Of a stretch of 64,000 bases of DNA, positions 37,382 to 50,076 are shown piece by piece. The position numbers and the translations under genes are program-made. Numbering within the stretch: position 1 is the first letter of the stretch; each line of letters starts with the position of its first letter. The stretch is from the NCBI GenBank assembly GCA_914767715.1, contig OU612073.1, positions 20,398,001 to 20,462,000 of the forward strand, in the 5' to 3' direction. The DNA is from Membranipora membranacea (lineage: Eukaryota; Bryozoa; Gymnolaemata; Cheilostomatida; Membraniporidae). A model generated the notes under the pieces. The model was not told the DNA's origin, searched no databases, and saw nothing but the letters and a program-made list of their open reading frames with translations.

Positions 37382-40300
37382 ATGAATTCTCAAGGTGAAC
37401 AAAGTGTGATCCTATCAGAGTTACAACTGGAGTCAATCAGATTATTGGTAAGAGGATAAGGTTTTTTTTGGTGCTAAAAATGGGTCCGGTAAATGGCCAT
37501 CCGCCACACTTCTCTCTAAAAGGGCCAACCGATTGTGCCTAATACCCATCCGGCAGTGCTAACTGGCCATCTACTTCGCCTGGTATCAATCTTGAAGTGT
37601 GACTGTCATAAACCCATCCGGATGGCCATTTTGCAAACTCTTTGATTGCCAAATACCCATCCGGATGGCCGTTTCGCAACTCTTGATTGCCAAATACCCA
37701 TCCGGATGGGCTTGGAGCAGTAATAATATTTGCTGCAACAAACCCATCTGGATGGCCTTTTAGCAACTCTTGATTGCCAAATACCCATCCGGAAGGGTTT
37801 GGAGCAGTGATATTTGCTGTAACCACCCCATCCGGATGGGTCTTTTGCTTGGATGATGAGTGTCCACAACCCATCCTTCTCTGTTACGAACTCATCTGCC
37901 TCTGTCAAATTTGTGTCCGGATGCAATTTATGCAACCGGATGCCTATTTGGCATCCGGCGGTTGTCCCAGTGCCAACCGGATGCTTATCGGCATCCACCG
38001 TATGCCGCGCGGACAACTGGAGGTTGTCCAATAGGCATCCGGATGGGTTCTTAGCGCAGCAAGGTTATGGTACAGTTTACTGACCTTCATACCTACCATA
38101 CCTATACCTTATTAATATTTTATCTACAAATTGATTGGTGTTGAATCAATAGTGACTGACAGTGTACCAAAATCCTCATTGGGTGCGTATAAGGATGTTT
38201 GATGAGTCAAATAAAAAGGCTACTGAAGTACAGTATGCTACAAGTTTCTGAAATAGAATACAATAAATGGAATTCTGTACATAACCAATTAGCTTGTTAG
38301 AAACAGTATTTTATTGTTTCCAGACATGTAGCAGAGATAGTGATATCAAGCTAGATACATTTACTCAGTTAGTACAGAGATGTGCACAGATAAGGCTGAG
38401 TCTTCAGCATGTCAGAGATATCGACCTGTCATTCTCCGCATACAGGAACTGTGTGCTACAGTCGGTAAGGTTATATTCTGTGTGTGTATTCTTATGTGCT
38501 AACGGTGCTGCATATCAGTAGTCAGTTGTGACAGGTATCCGTGCTCATCATATTTATAGAAGGGTATATCATCTCCTTGGTATGTTTGGCTGGCATCTCT
38601 ATAATTGTGTATATTCATATAATCTTAAATTATCAGTTATTGTGATTATCTAACCTGTTTCTTTAACAACCTGGGATGATTCATGGTTCTCACCATACAT
38701 AATGGTATTTGCTGCCGAACATCTAAAATTTGTATTTGATTAACTTTGCAGGTAACAGCGGAGTTCGAAATATGTTCTATCGAGGTAAGTTGGATAATAC
38801 ATACTACTAGTCAGGTGCCTAAACTTTGCCTGGTCGCTGGTAGTCACATTCCGTTATCAGCCTTTCCAATGTAATTTTAGGGTGGTTTAAAAATTGAATG
38901 CCACTTCTGGCTGTCCGGGCAAAGTTCATTGTCAGACCGTCATCAGCTTCATCGGATTATTATTTTCTACTATTTCAACTTGCAGTCTTGGATTGTTCTA
39001 AATTCAAAGTTTGGAGAGACCCTACATAGAGAAACCTTTTATTGAATCTTTTATTTGCGAAAATTGTTAATGATGGCTTACACTGCTGAATTTCAAAACA
39101 TAAAACTTGGTGTAGTCAGTCATTCTCAATGGGAATGTTTGAATTCTGCAGATTCTCAGTATTGTAGGCGATGATGCTGGTAAAATAATGATGATGATGT
39201 AAAGTTCGATGCATGTGAATAATAGTTTTGTTACTAGACTAATAACATGGAAACAGCAAGGTGTCACTTTGCTTGCGTCATCATTACTGGTCTGTTCGTC
39301 TCTTTGAAGACTATACCAGATTTGCTCAGAGCACTGTTCGCCTACCATGAGCTCATCGTCAGTGGAAATGCGGAGTTATCTTCCATCAATCTATGTGATA
39401 TAATGGGCTATGTGGTCTTATTGATACATGTGTTAGAGAAGGTTATATGGTATGTCAAACAGAGCACGATGAAACAGACAGCACACCCACCTGAAAAACT
39501 GAAGTCTTTGTGGAAATCTGCCACTGAACTCACCCTGGTAGGTCTGAGGTGATGAGGATGAGGATGGTGATTGTATTTTTTATCCATCCTCATCTCGAGG
39601 ATGTACATATACTTTGCTTTGATATCATTTAGTCTATCTACCATAGATAAATTGTAGTTTGGATACTTCTTGCTACACAGGCAGCCAGTGAGCTATTAGG
39701 AAACATCCCTATTTTCATGAAAACCTTGATATGAATATATATTTAGCCCTATAGACAGTTTTCTGAGCTTTAATTTGAGACTCTATTCGGAGTTGCCCTC
39801 TCTCTAGTTTGGTACTTCAACTCACGCTGCACATGAAAAAGGAGCTAAAAAGATGGTTTTCTTGAAAACTGCTTCAAATGTGTCTTGATTCAGCATCAGC
39901 ATCATTGAAAAGCCTGCGGAACAGGGTTTAAAAATCATGATTTGAAACGTTCTCCTCTTCACATCAATGTGAGAGCTGAGAGAAAACTGATTTCCTTATT
40001 TGAATTGTGCTCCCAGGCACTTGTGTATCCTCATCTGAGGCTCTAAGTCAACATTAATGGAAGCGTGATGAACAATGAATGATACAAGCATACATAAAGA
40101 AGTACACCTATATTAGGTTTCATGTTCAATCTCAACCAGGTGATAGGGTATCTCTTTTCATTGCTATTATAGAAACTTGTTGGCCTTCTGGAGAAATATC
40201 AGCACTGTGAGCAGAGCGAACTACTGCCAACATTGTCAGGAATTCTTGAGACTTTAGCAAACATAGGCAGAGCTATAGCTGATGTGGAAACTAAGACTAT

Positions 40301-43300
40301 GATACTCATCTATAAATGTGTGCTCAGGTAAAGGCTTTGTCATTAATAGTGTGCATCCAAATAGGAAATAAACTAGCTGATATAGTAGGGGCTTTGACCT
40401 TGTTGTTATAACAACTTACCATACCACATTAATGATTAAATTGATATGGCGATCTATACCATCTTACAGGCTAAGTTTTTCAGGATGGTTGATCATCAAC
40501 ATGCAATATTGGAAAGCTTAGATTCTGTATATTGCGCCTTGTTTCTGTTACAGACTAATAACTAAGAATGTGTCACACTACGCGGAAGATAAGGTATTGG
40601 AGAGAGTTACTGAGTGTATAAGTCACAGCTTACATCATAATCTCACTCAATATACTGCAGTGCAGGTGTGTCTTAAATTTCCACTAACATATCAATTGAG
40701 ATACTCTTAATGATGATACTAAGCTTTGAATGTAATAAAAGAGGCAATTAAGTCATCTTTTTCCATTTTTTGTATATCATGTGAAGTTGTGTTCTCTCGG
40801 CAAAACAAATGACAACCCCATAGGCTACATTTATCTAATATGCCACCAGGGAGTTTTGGACATACGTCTCAAAATCCATCATGCCACAGAAGAGTATAAC
40901 ATAGCTGTCAGACTTCTGTATAGCAACAAATCTCATATACTATGTCTCCCTCTGTAAATACTCATCATGCTAACATAGATCTATCAAATAGGGCACATCC
41001 AATATTATATGTATTATATGTAAACACTATGAACACGGATTCGTATCGGCTGTAGTTGATGGTTACCCATGTTGTTCATGGTGGGAGGTTCACTACTGAC
41101 ATTAATAATGTACTACAATTTATTATAGAATATGGCAGCTGTAGTGAAAGTATTAGTGTTTCTCATCAGACTTATAGCTAAGTTATTATCGTTAGATACA
41201 ACAGGTTCAGTGGTCTCATCTGATACAATCATTGAGGTTATACTCTCTATATCCATCAGGTAAGAAGCACATGTGACCTCATACACTCTGAATGTGAATC
41301 GTTATTGTATTTTTCATATTAGCGTTATTTTCATATTGCTCATATTAGATTCATTTTCATACTGTTCACATTAAAATAAACGTTTGCAGTAATGACTGCA
41401 AAATGCAGGCAGCCATATCCATACATGAATATAGAACAATAATAATAATAATTAGACTTTATTGCTTATATATTCAGTGCCCCTTTCGGTCCCAATGAGA
41501 ATATGCTTCCATTAGTTAATAGACAGTTTTCTGAGTTCTTATATATGCCTCAATTCGGAGTTGTCCTCTCTCCAGTTTGGTACTTTTAACCCATGCCGCA
41601 TAGGAAAAACCCGCTGAAAGAGGGTTATCTTGAAAACTGCTTATGTTAGGATAAAAATGAGTTTTGATTCAGAGTCTGCACCATTGAAAACCCAGTGAGA
41701 CAGAGCCAAATGGTCCGCAAAACAGGCAGAAAATACTATAAATGACTATCCAAATACTAAAATTATTTCCCAAACTATGTCCATATTAGTTTTCAATGCC
41801 GCAGATTCTGTATCAAAAATCATTTTTATCATATTATAACCGGTTATCAAGATAACCCTCTTTTCAGCACGTTTTTCCTATGCGGCGTGGGTTAAAAGTA
41901 CCAAACTGGAGAGAGGACAACTCCGAATTGAGGCCTAAATCAGAGCTCAGAAAACTGTCTATTAAGATCAACTCATCTAATTAGCGCACCCTTGTACAAG
42001 GTAAGGTTAAGAATGTCATAAATCGTTATAAGTTGACAATAAAAATTTATGTGTACATGCATGTACATGGACATCAGGTTTTTTTTCAGCGTTTTTTACT
42101 TTTGATTTTTATTATTGGAGGGTTTACCTGCCGTTTGTTACCTATCTTTTATCTACTTTTATCACATATCTGATTACACATATTACAGACTCTGTAATGC
42201 TGTGTACGGATATGGTGTAGATGTCGGTCTGGAATCAGCTCTGAAATCTCTCTTATCATCCTGCCTGAAATATGCTGCTTTCTCTTCTACATTTCTACCT
42301 GCAGGTAAATATCTGCTGATAATGATCAAATTCAAGACCTCGGATGCTGAGATATTTCACTAGAACTGTTTCTTTTCATTTATTGTAGACATGTTTTGAG
42401 CTGCAAAAATACAGAAAAATGAGATATTGTTGTGGGAAAAAAAGGCACTCATTAATCTCTTTTGTAATGGAGGTCGTACTGAGTTAGGGAATGATGTTTT
42501 AACTTTTGATCCAAGCAATGATGGTCATTATTAGTCAGATAACCGGTGTTAAAAGTTCTGTAAAAAGATTACTCAAATCTTTGTTCAATGAACATATTTC
42601 CTCCGTTTTATAGTATCACAGACAGAGAACAAGCTTAGTGGATTGTACAGTATCTGTTTGGTGCTTGAGTGCCTGGCTTCTTCAGGAGGAGATAATACGC
42701 ACTGGTTATCTGATGATAGTCTCAGATCTATTATATCTGCTCTGGCTTCCTGTAAGTATGGATGTGTTCTAAGAAATAGTACACATGATAACTTACCTGG
42801 TATAAAGACCACATTGTCACCATGCTAGTTCCTTTTGATGACTTCATCATGCAAAAATTTTCTTTTTTCAATGCATTATTTATGTATTCCTTTTCTATTC
42901 TTCAAATGGTCTTTATTTACTTTGCAAAGCTTAGTGCATTAACGTATTTATCAATCAACATCAATAACATCATTTATATCATAATGCACTGATGGCTCCG
43001 TTCAGTCACATCATGCAAATCTTAGGAGACATTCTTAGTAGAGCATTACATGGTTAAGCTGTTTTCACTGACAATTAATCATACTTGAACATTAGTTTCA
43101 TGTATTGCATACTATCTAACACAGTATGTATTCTACATTTTCAGGCGGGAATGAGATATGCTGCCCCCTATCTCATAACTCCTCTTCTGGTAATCAGTGA
43201 GTATTTTCAATGTCTAAGTGGATCAATTAAAACTCTGATAACAATAAATACACTGTTTTTTTATAATGTGGATAGTATTCTCAAATTGTGATTTTACAGT

Positions 43301-46300
43301 AACATGTTATCATACTTGGAAATAAGGTAACAATTATTCTATGAGAACAGCATTTTTATTGAACATCTCAAAGAAGAGCAACTGCGAAATCCTTTGTTCT
43401 CAGTCCCTCTTAAATTGAATACTGTTTCACGCCTTGTAGAGTAACGACTGGATATGAGTTTACACTGAGTCGACTTTGTTCAGTCATAGCGACAACCCCA
43501 GCAGGCCATCTCTTCAAACAAGTTGTAAGTAGAGATGTGACGTGTATTTGTAATCTGCCCCAAAATATGGGTGGGGGATGGGGCGGGTTGATGATAGAAG
43601 TATTTACTCCTTACCACAAAAGTTCAAATGATAAAATCTATTGATGAAAATGAGGATGTTGAATACTCAACCAGCATGTTCACATAAGCTCTACACATTA
43701 GAAAATGTGATCGATTTTTTACAGTTATTGAAGATGTAACCTTGATTATGCGATCTCTGAAATAGGACTTGAGTTTGTGCACCATGGATATAGTGACAGA
43801 ATTAATGTTTCAGGAGAAGCTGTTGTTTAGTATGCTGCTATCACAGTATGTACATCTCAATCTGATGGCTGTAGACTGCTGGCACTTTGTGGCTAGGTAA
43901 GTATAGACCTGATCTAATCATTAAAAATACCAACCAGGGCAAAAAACCTGGCAGCGGAAAGTCAGCTTGGCCGACGATCAGCAAAATATATCTGTCATAC
44001 CCTGTACCAATGAGTACCAATGGACAACGCTGTGTACATTCTTATATTTATTTTGAGATAACTTGGCACCTTACTATCTCACTACTGCAGACCAATCACT
44101 TTTTCTTTCAGCATATTGCCTTCATAACATGAGCTAGTTAGGTAATAGTGATCCAAGAAGGTATAATATGATCTTTCGCATCTTTCGCTTATTTTATTGT
44201 AGATATAGTCCAGATCGTCTGCCCTTGTCTCATAGCCTATCATTATTAGATTTACAGAATACTGGGAGACTTACAGATAAACAACAGCAATCTATACAAT
44301 GTATGCTATCCAGGCTCATACCTCTACTGTCAGTACAACAACAGGTGTGTGTACATAGAGGATGACATGACTGGACATGTGCCCATCATGTACATTCCCG
44401 TTTTTGAGATCATGTGATCAGGGTCACCGAAGTGATCAAAGGTTCGATTGAAGATATATTTTTGTGTTTAGTATTGGAAGGTGGGACAGGTTTTGTATCG
44501 AAGCTACAAGATATCGCTTATAGCAGTATGTAGAGGTTCGCTTATGTCTTTTCGCCCTTAACAACAAATTGATAATCAAAAGGATTGTTATAATTACCAA
44601 TGGAAATCATTCTATACATGTCACAGAATTTACATTGGGTTTGGCCAGTTGCTCTTGAAGATTCTTCTACTGATGTTTCTTATACATAGTCTCCTAAAAA
44701 CAATAACTTTGTACTTTCAATGGAGTGGTCTCACTTTGGTCAAAGGAGAAGATGATTCTATAATGTCATATTTCCCATACATTACCATATTGTTGTTTCA
44801 TTACTGCTTTTTTATATAATTCTTTGTTTTAATTCACCGGATATAACTCTCATGTTATACAGCAAAGAGTTGTTCGTCATCCGTCTGCCTTCGACTCCGG
44901 GGTGTTGTCTAAGTCTTGGTTTGAGCAGAACCTACACACTGATATTGAGTTACTGATCACACAGTCTATACAGCGACATATCACAAAGCTGGAGAGTGAC
45001 GAGGCTAATCAAAATCAGAGAGGTGTACTGTTTTATATGGTAAGTTAACGTGATACATATCGCCTTTTCAGTTTCTCAGGAAGTACTTATCCAATCTCAA
45101 CAATTCCCTCACTGTCACGTCGATATTAGTCTGACAAAAGTTTCGTACTGCAAATTTTTCAAACTGCAAGTTTCTAACTCAATTATTCATTAAACTGAAA
45201 TACATTGACAACATATTGGCAGCGATGGGCAAAATGATGCAGTAAATTACGTTATGCAAAAGCGTGATGAAAAACTATGAAGTATTACATGCAAAGCACA
45301 TTGTGCACAACAATGGATCACCTATTTTGCAGTTTTAAGCCTCAAAGACAGGAGGCCTCAAAACATAAAGTTTTACTAAAATGTCACTCCTCCAGTTAGT
45401 GACATGCCTCCTCTATATGGTAAAAGCATAAACGCATAAACCAAATACCTCAATAACAACGCACAGAGGGCTCAATTTAAAAAAGGCACTTTTTGCCCCA
45501 AAATGAACTTTCAGAGGTCACTGCGACACAACGTCAAATGTTTGGGAGGTATCAAATGTGGAGATAACTATGTTATGAATGCTGCACTTATTGTTGGTCT
45601 TTACAGTTCTTTTCTTTCGCATTTGCTTGGAGACCAAGATCATAGACAAAACACACATGACCAAGATTATCACAAAATAAAGAAATATGTGAGGAAATTG
45701 CCTGGGTGGAAATGAATACAGAGTACACCCTATTCTTTTTTTTTGGGTACTCAGTTGATGCTCACTCACAGTTTTTGAAAAACATTATAAACGCCTGCTG
45801 AATATGATCATATCGCCAGCTGAATAAATATGTTACTATGGTCCCAAACATTTAATTTTATGATTGCTAATAAGGTTTGTTCTCTCATTTTAAGAAAGCT
45901 ACAATCAGACTACTGAACACAAAATTCAATGAAAACTCTAGACAGACGGAGGAGATTATCACTGAAGCATCAACACTTATAGCTGATATGCTCACGGATA
46001 ATATAGATAATCCTGGTATATATAACTGTCTCTGTTTGGCTCTTCAGTCATTCACAAGTAGAAGATACCACACACAGTTACTCAGGGTATGCCCATATAT
46101 GGAGTTATTGTGGAGACACTCATCAACTTTAGTGCTTGTTTTGTGAATGTGATGTATTTTTTCACTCCATTTTACCAAAAAAGGGAGGGTACTGTCTTGT
46201 GATCTGTGAGGTCCAGATTTAATTCCCTGTACCTGCATTTTTTTATGATTTTGGTACTGACATGCCATTTATCCTAGCCATATCCTTGCAGAACGGGACA

Positions 46301-48451
46301 TAAAAAGAGGCTGGAATTCAGAAAAAATATCCCCCTCTGCTTCTTGCATAAAATTGCAAACAGCCGAATTTCCAGCAGGCAAGGGTAACGGGTGGGGCTT
46401 GTGTACCACATGGGGATAATCCATTCTGTCCCAAAGATCTGAGGATACCTTGAGATGTTATACCACCTCCCTTCTATTTTCATCACATTAGACTTTCAGC
46501 CAATAATTATGATCATCTTAACTTCTGTTACAGGTTTTGCACTCTCTGACTGGACGATTTGATCAGATAGATTTAGGTGTTCAGAGATGTATGATAGAAT
46601 CACTAAGTTGTCTGACAACTCTACCTTCTACTCAGGTCAGTCCAGTCATACAATATAAACGTGTCCCCGCTATATAAAATATGTTATCTCCCTGGTCTGC
46701 AAGACCATGCTTTGAATTGTACGTTGCATGTCTGGCTTGTTTCTAATTTTGCCAAAATTAACCTCTCTTAGCCGATCTCTTGGATCAACAATATTGCTTA
46801 CAAGTGAGCTAATCTAACAATTCAGTGGTATTGAGACACATGAGCAACAAATGGTCCCAGCTGTTTACATGAAAGATATCACAACCATAGTGATGTTTTG
46901 TTATAAAAAATCAACCAATTTTCACTTCCAAACCAAACGTACTCACAATAAAATTTATCTCACAATGTCAAAACTGCTTATTTATAACACTGCTCTTATT
47001 CTGACCTAAATATTTTCTTGGCATTTTGTGACATAGAAGATACTCAGATACCTATTCAACGGAATAATAAATTTGTATGGATTTCATTAGCAAATGTGTT
47101 TTTGATGCTATGGCTGCCCATTCTTGCTCGTAGAAAAAAAAGGTATTGTTGAACCTCTGATTTTCTTTAACTTCAGGATAAGGAGCTGGTTGTATCACTC
47201 TACTCTAAGGGAATCTCATCGTCACATGTGATTCTGAAGCTGATCTCTCTAGAGAGCTTCAGGAGGTTCGCCAAAGTCACTCCATATCAGGAACTGATCA
47301 ATCACATAGCCAATCAGAGCGATCAAATCAACAAAAGCATTGTGAGATACTGTAAAGGTGTTGAGGTATGTTAACATAGTTTTATTTGTTGTTAAAGGCT
47401 TCATCATGTTGTGAAATGTCATTCATCTACGCTGGTTTTCATGGTCGGTCAATTAATATTTCTGTTATCACTGGAATGCCTTTGAAAGCACTGGAGTAGC
47501 GATCACATCTTTACTTTTAAGCATTGATTTCATTTATGTCAGTTATTATCTTGTACGGTCAACTTATGGGTTTATAAAGTGCTATAGACTATCTAGTCAA
47601 AAATATGTTTCAATTTTAAATTCGGAATTTTTGATGACATATTTACTATAAAGTGTTAAAAAGATCTGTGAGATTCTAGTTAGGTTTTCTGGATAAAGAC
47701 ATTTTCTGCATACATTGATTCATTGAGTATGTATTATTTTTGTTGACAGTTATCAGACATGGCAGCTCGTTGGTCGGCTGATGAGGATCGCAGTATAAGG
47801 TGGAATATGAGTACGATAGTGAGACATACTCAGACTGACACAGTCACCGATCAGCATTCTCATATCATATCAGCATATCAAACCAATGAGGTAAAGCAGT
47901 CACAAATAACAATTTGTACCGGTCAACCAACCGCATTCAGAAATAAACACATATTCTTGTTGCCCTACTTTGATGCCTATATATGGATATGGCTTTTCCT
48001 CTGTCCGATTCCTCTCAGGTCATAAACCAGACCTTCAATATTCCCCCCCCCCCCTTCAATAACAATGTGTTTTCATAGGGATGATACACAGCACACAGAT
48101 AACGTCTTGTTGCATAGCATGTAGGTCTATATATATCGCTAGGAGCTAAGGAGCTAGCCGCTCAATTTATGTCACCATATAATTATGAACCATCTACTAG
48201 AATACACTGATATATATTCATATCAATGACTAGAATATATCACACTGTATGTCACTTAGTTATCTATTGTAATCCAGGAGCCAGTAGATAAGAGGCCCAG
48301 ACTCAATGCTGACACAACACTAGATGAGTTGGAGGGTATGATAGCTTCCCTACACTCACAGACTGGTAGTCTGACCTCCTACCATATCTCAAGGTTAGAA
48401 AATCTACAGGATAAAATAAGTCATATTATATCAGCTAATGCAAACAGGTGA
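37382..48451 (+). CDS. FIRRM: FIRRM/C1orf112-like protein, 19 exons
   Basis: FIRRM (FLIP in plants) partners the AAA ATPase FIGNL1 and controls RAD51 in recombination and chromosome stability. Exons: 37382-37447, 38324-38464, 38752-38784, 39238-39537, 40173-40327, 40554-40665, 41129-41259, 42189-42304, 42614-42751, 43145-43189, 43442-43524, 43814-43896, 44203-44344, 44863-45039, 45895-46086, 46534-46635, 47177-47365, 47750-47890, 48278-48451. They sum to 2520 nt and 839 residues, close to human FIRRM (about 853). It is all-helical and HEAT-like. Supporting matches from memory: LMAVDCWHFVARY (human LAMDAWCFLARY), a late DKRPRLN stretch like the human basic KRAR region, and a C-terminal helix pair SLHSQTG...LENLQDKISHII. 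The identity is a recognition by eye, not an alignment. Exon 10 and the TAGAG acceptor of exon 11 are the weakest joins. Confidence 0.65.
37480..38050. repeat. Minisatellite of palindromic CCATCCGGATGG units
   Basis: In the first intron of the FIRRM-like gene. Cores centred on CCATCCGGATGG or close variants lie near 37613, 37656, 37697, 37743, 37783 and 37827, a period of about 40-46 bp, joined by GCAACTCTTGATTGCCAAATA-like spacers. Downstream (37915-38050) the core changes to CCGGATGC/GCATCCGG in both orientations, including the hairpin CCGGATGCC-tattt-GGCATCCGG. It is CpG-containing and much more GC-rich than the flanks. Confidence 0.85.
39752..39960 (+). mobile_element. MITE family 1, partial copy C
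   Basis: Starts TAGACAGTTTTCTGAGC and follows the left arm of copies A and B (GAGTTGCCCTCTCTCTAGTT, then GGTTTTCTTGAAAACTGCTT and TTGATTCAGCAT). The right arm is missing. It lies in an intron of the FIRRM-like gene. Confidence 0.75.
41453..41510 (-). mobile_element. LINE/SINE 3' tail, same family as the LINE at 35490
   Basis: On the minus strand it reads GCATATTCTCATTGGGACCG, then GAAAGGGGCACTGAATATAT and AGCAATAAAGTCTAATTATT. The plus-strand LINE end reads GCATATTCGCATTGGCCCCG, then AAAGGAGCAATGAATAGCAA and TAAAGCC. Only about 60 bp remain, ending in an ATT/AAT microsatellite, so this is an extremely 5'-truncated insertion or a SINE sharing the LINE tail. Confidence 0.75.
41520..41961. mobile_element. 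MITE family 1, copy B (442 bp, best preserved)
   Basis: Begins TAGACAGTTTTCTGAG and ends CTCAGAAAACTGTCTA, an exact inverted repeat; the inverted arms extend over 100 bp with few mismatches. TTAA lies directly outside both ends (41516-41519, 41962-41965). This fits a TTAA target (piggyBac-like) or, if TA is counted outside, a TA target. It is in an intron of the FIRRM-like gene, next to the LINE tail at 41453-41510. Confidence 0.9.
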
Positions 48452-48658
48452 CAATTATGACATTGGTTATAGTATATTTTCTGTTTGTTGGCTTATCCTT
48501 ATCGTTTTCTGGGATATTACCCATGATTGTCTTCCCTTTTCATTTTCTTTTAATATTTTTGTTATTTTATTTGAAAGACATCGATTATTGCTTTACTTGT
48601 TCTTCTCTACTGAGTCAGACTAACAAGACCAAAGTTAAGTTCTCTGGTCTCATGTGAT

Positions 48659-48688
48659 CAGAGACGGTATATAGTCGATTTGTCTCTG
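48659..48688. mobile_element. Short palindromic insertion, CAGAGAC type
   Basis: 30 bp beginning CAGAGACGGTATATAG and ending TTTGTCTCTG. The 7-bp flanks ATGTGAT and ATGTAAT match at 6 of 7. Confidence 0.6.
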
Positions 48689-48700
48689 ATGTAATGTGAT

Positions 48701-48729
48701 CAGAGACGGTATATAGTCTAGTATTCCTG
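48701..48729. mobile_element. Short palindromic insertion, CAGAGAC type, adjacent copy
   Basis: 29 bp starting CAGAGACGGTATATAGTC as in the neighbour at 48659, but with a degraded right end (TATTCCTG). The flanks ATGTGAT and ATGTCAT match at 6 of 7. Together the two look like a tandem duplication or repeated insertion at one target. Confidence 0.45.
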
Positions 48730-49321
48730 ATGTCATGTCAAGTGGTTCCCCAATACTCTCTCAACGGGCTAGCTCAATAGCTTTATAAAATAAATTGTAT
48801 TTTCAGATAGTTATGTTATTTAATTTTTATCCAAGACGCTACTCAATCATTTTATTAATGGTTAACAGTTTTTCACTTACATGTACATAGTATATCAGAC
48901 CAGGATAAAAACCTACATTTTCGAGAGCGTTTTTTACCACAATTCGCACTAAATACAATTTGCTGTTAAGACAAAATCATTATCCCTTTCATTTCGAGAT
49001 CTCAACCGTTGCCTGGGATTTTAGTTGTAGCGTGTCACTATCAATCGCATTACCGTCAAATTTTGGTGGGATGTGGGCGATAGTGAAATGCCAATACCAT
49101 CAGCCCGTGCAACAGTTGAGTATTTATCTACCGCAGTGTAAGAATGAATATGAGGGGCTTAACAAATGAACATCTGGAGCTGCTTCTCTGCTGTCAATGA
49201 CTATTATTTATAATCTTTGCTGCTGTGGTGGCTTCAGTGATTTTGATTATGCCACAACAGCTAATGTTCGAATATGACTCGTAATATTTTTGAAAAAATC
49301 AGTACAGATTGAAAATTGGGC

Positions 49322-49351
49322 CAGATACTATAGATATATCCATAGTCTCTT
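49322..49351. mobile_element. Short palindromic insertion, CAGAGAC type
   Basis: 30 bp beginning CAGATACTATAGATATATC and ending CATAGTCTCTT. It is flanked by a perfect 7-bp direct repeat ATTGGGC (49315-49321 and 49352-49358). It has the same 30-bp length and core as 55184-55213. Confidence 0.75.
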
Positions 49352-49974
49352 ATTGGGCGTTATTTGTTTTGACCTTAAAATAAGTACTGTGACTCTTTGC
49401 TGGGTACTACTTGTCCGCAATTGTTTTACATTGATTACCATAAAGATAATTTCTGAATCACTGCCAAATCCATACCTGCTTGACACCAAACATAATCATT
49501 AAAAGTAAATGTCTGTTATGAATATGAGGAATGTTGGTATAAACTCAGCACGCTTTGATCTGGCAGATGAGTGACATCAAACACTCTCAAAATACACAAA
49601 AACAAACACTCTGATCAGAAACGGAAGTTAGATTATAGTACTATTTTGGTAATGTTATGACCATGCTATGACAGACCAAATAGAAGTAGTAAGATTTGTA
49701 AACAAAGAATTTACACTGCTGTAGTAACAGTAAACAAGAGTTCACCTGACTCATTGAATATGCTATCGTAATCGGATGAGTAATCGCCATTCCATCCTGC
49801 CCACAATGGACTATTAATCCAGGCCAAAGAATGGTAGATCCATCAAACTAAACATTCTCACCACAAAAATAAAGCATGACCTTATTGCCCCACAGTCTGA
49901 TTAGCAAACAATCCCAAAACAGTTTTTTTATGAGCATGACATTGCTGCATCGATGTGGAAAACATATAAAACCA

Positions 49975-49981
49975 GCGTCTA
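49975..49981 (+). promoter_or_regulatory. TATA box of the Gly/Asn-rich secreted protein gene
   Basis: TATAAAA, 96 bp upstream of the ATG at 50077, giving an expected 5' UTR of about 70 nt. Confidence 0.55.
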
Positions 49982-50076
49982 AGCTGTTTGATGCTATCAG
50001 ATCATCACAGGCTTTCAAGAAGAGTTCTTCATATGCAAATACAGAGTAAAAGATTAAAGTCTATAGCAAAAATAAT

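Larger units (their letters stand above)
48452..49960. other. Intergenic region between the FIRRM-like and secreted protein genes
   Basis: No gene seen. It holds three short palindromic insertions (48659, 48701 and 49322). Confidence 0.5.

Noticed and set aside
37539-38083. Several overlapping open frames with HPDGxxAxx-like repeats on both strands
   Set aside because: They are translations of the CCATCCGGATGG minisatellite inside an intron.
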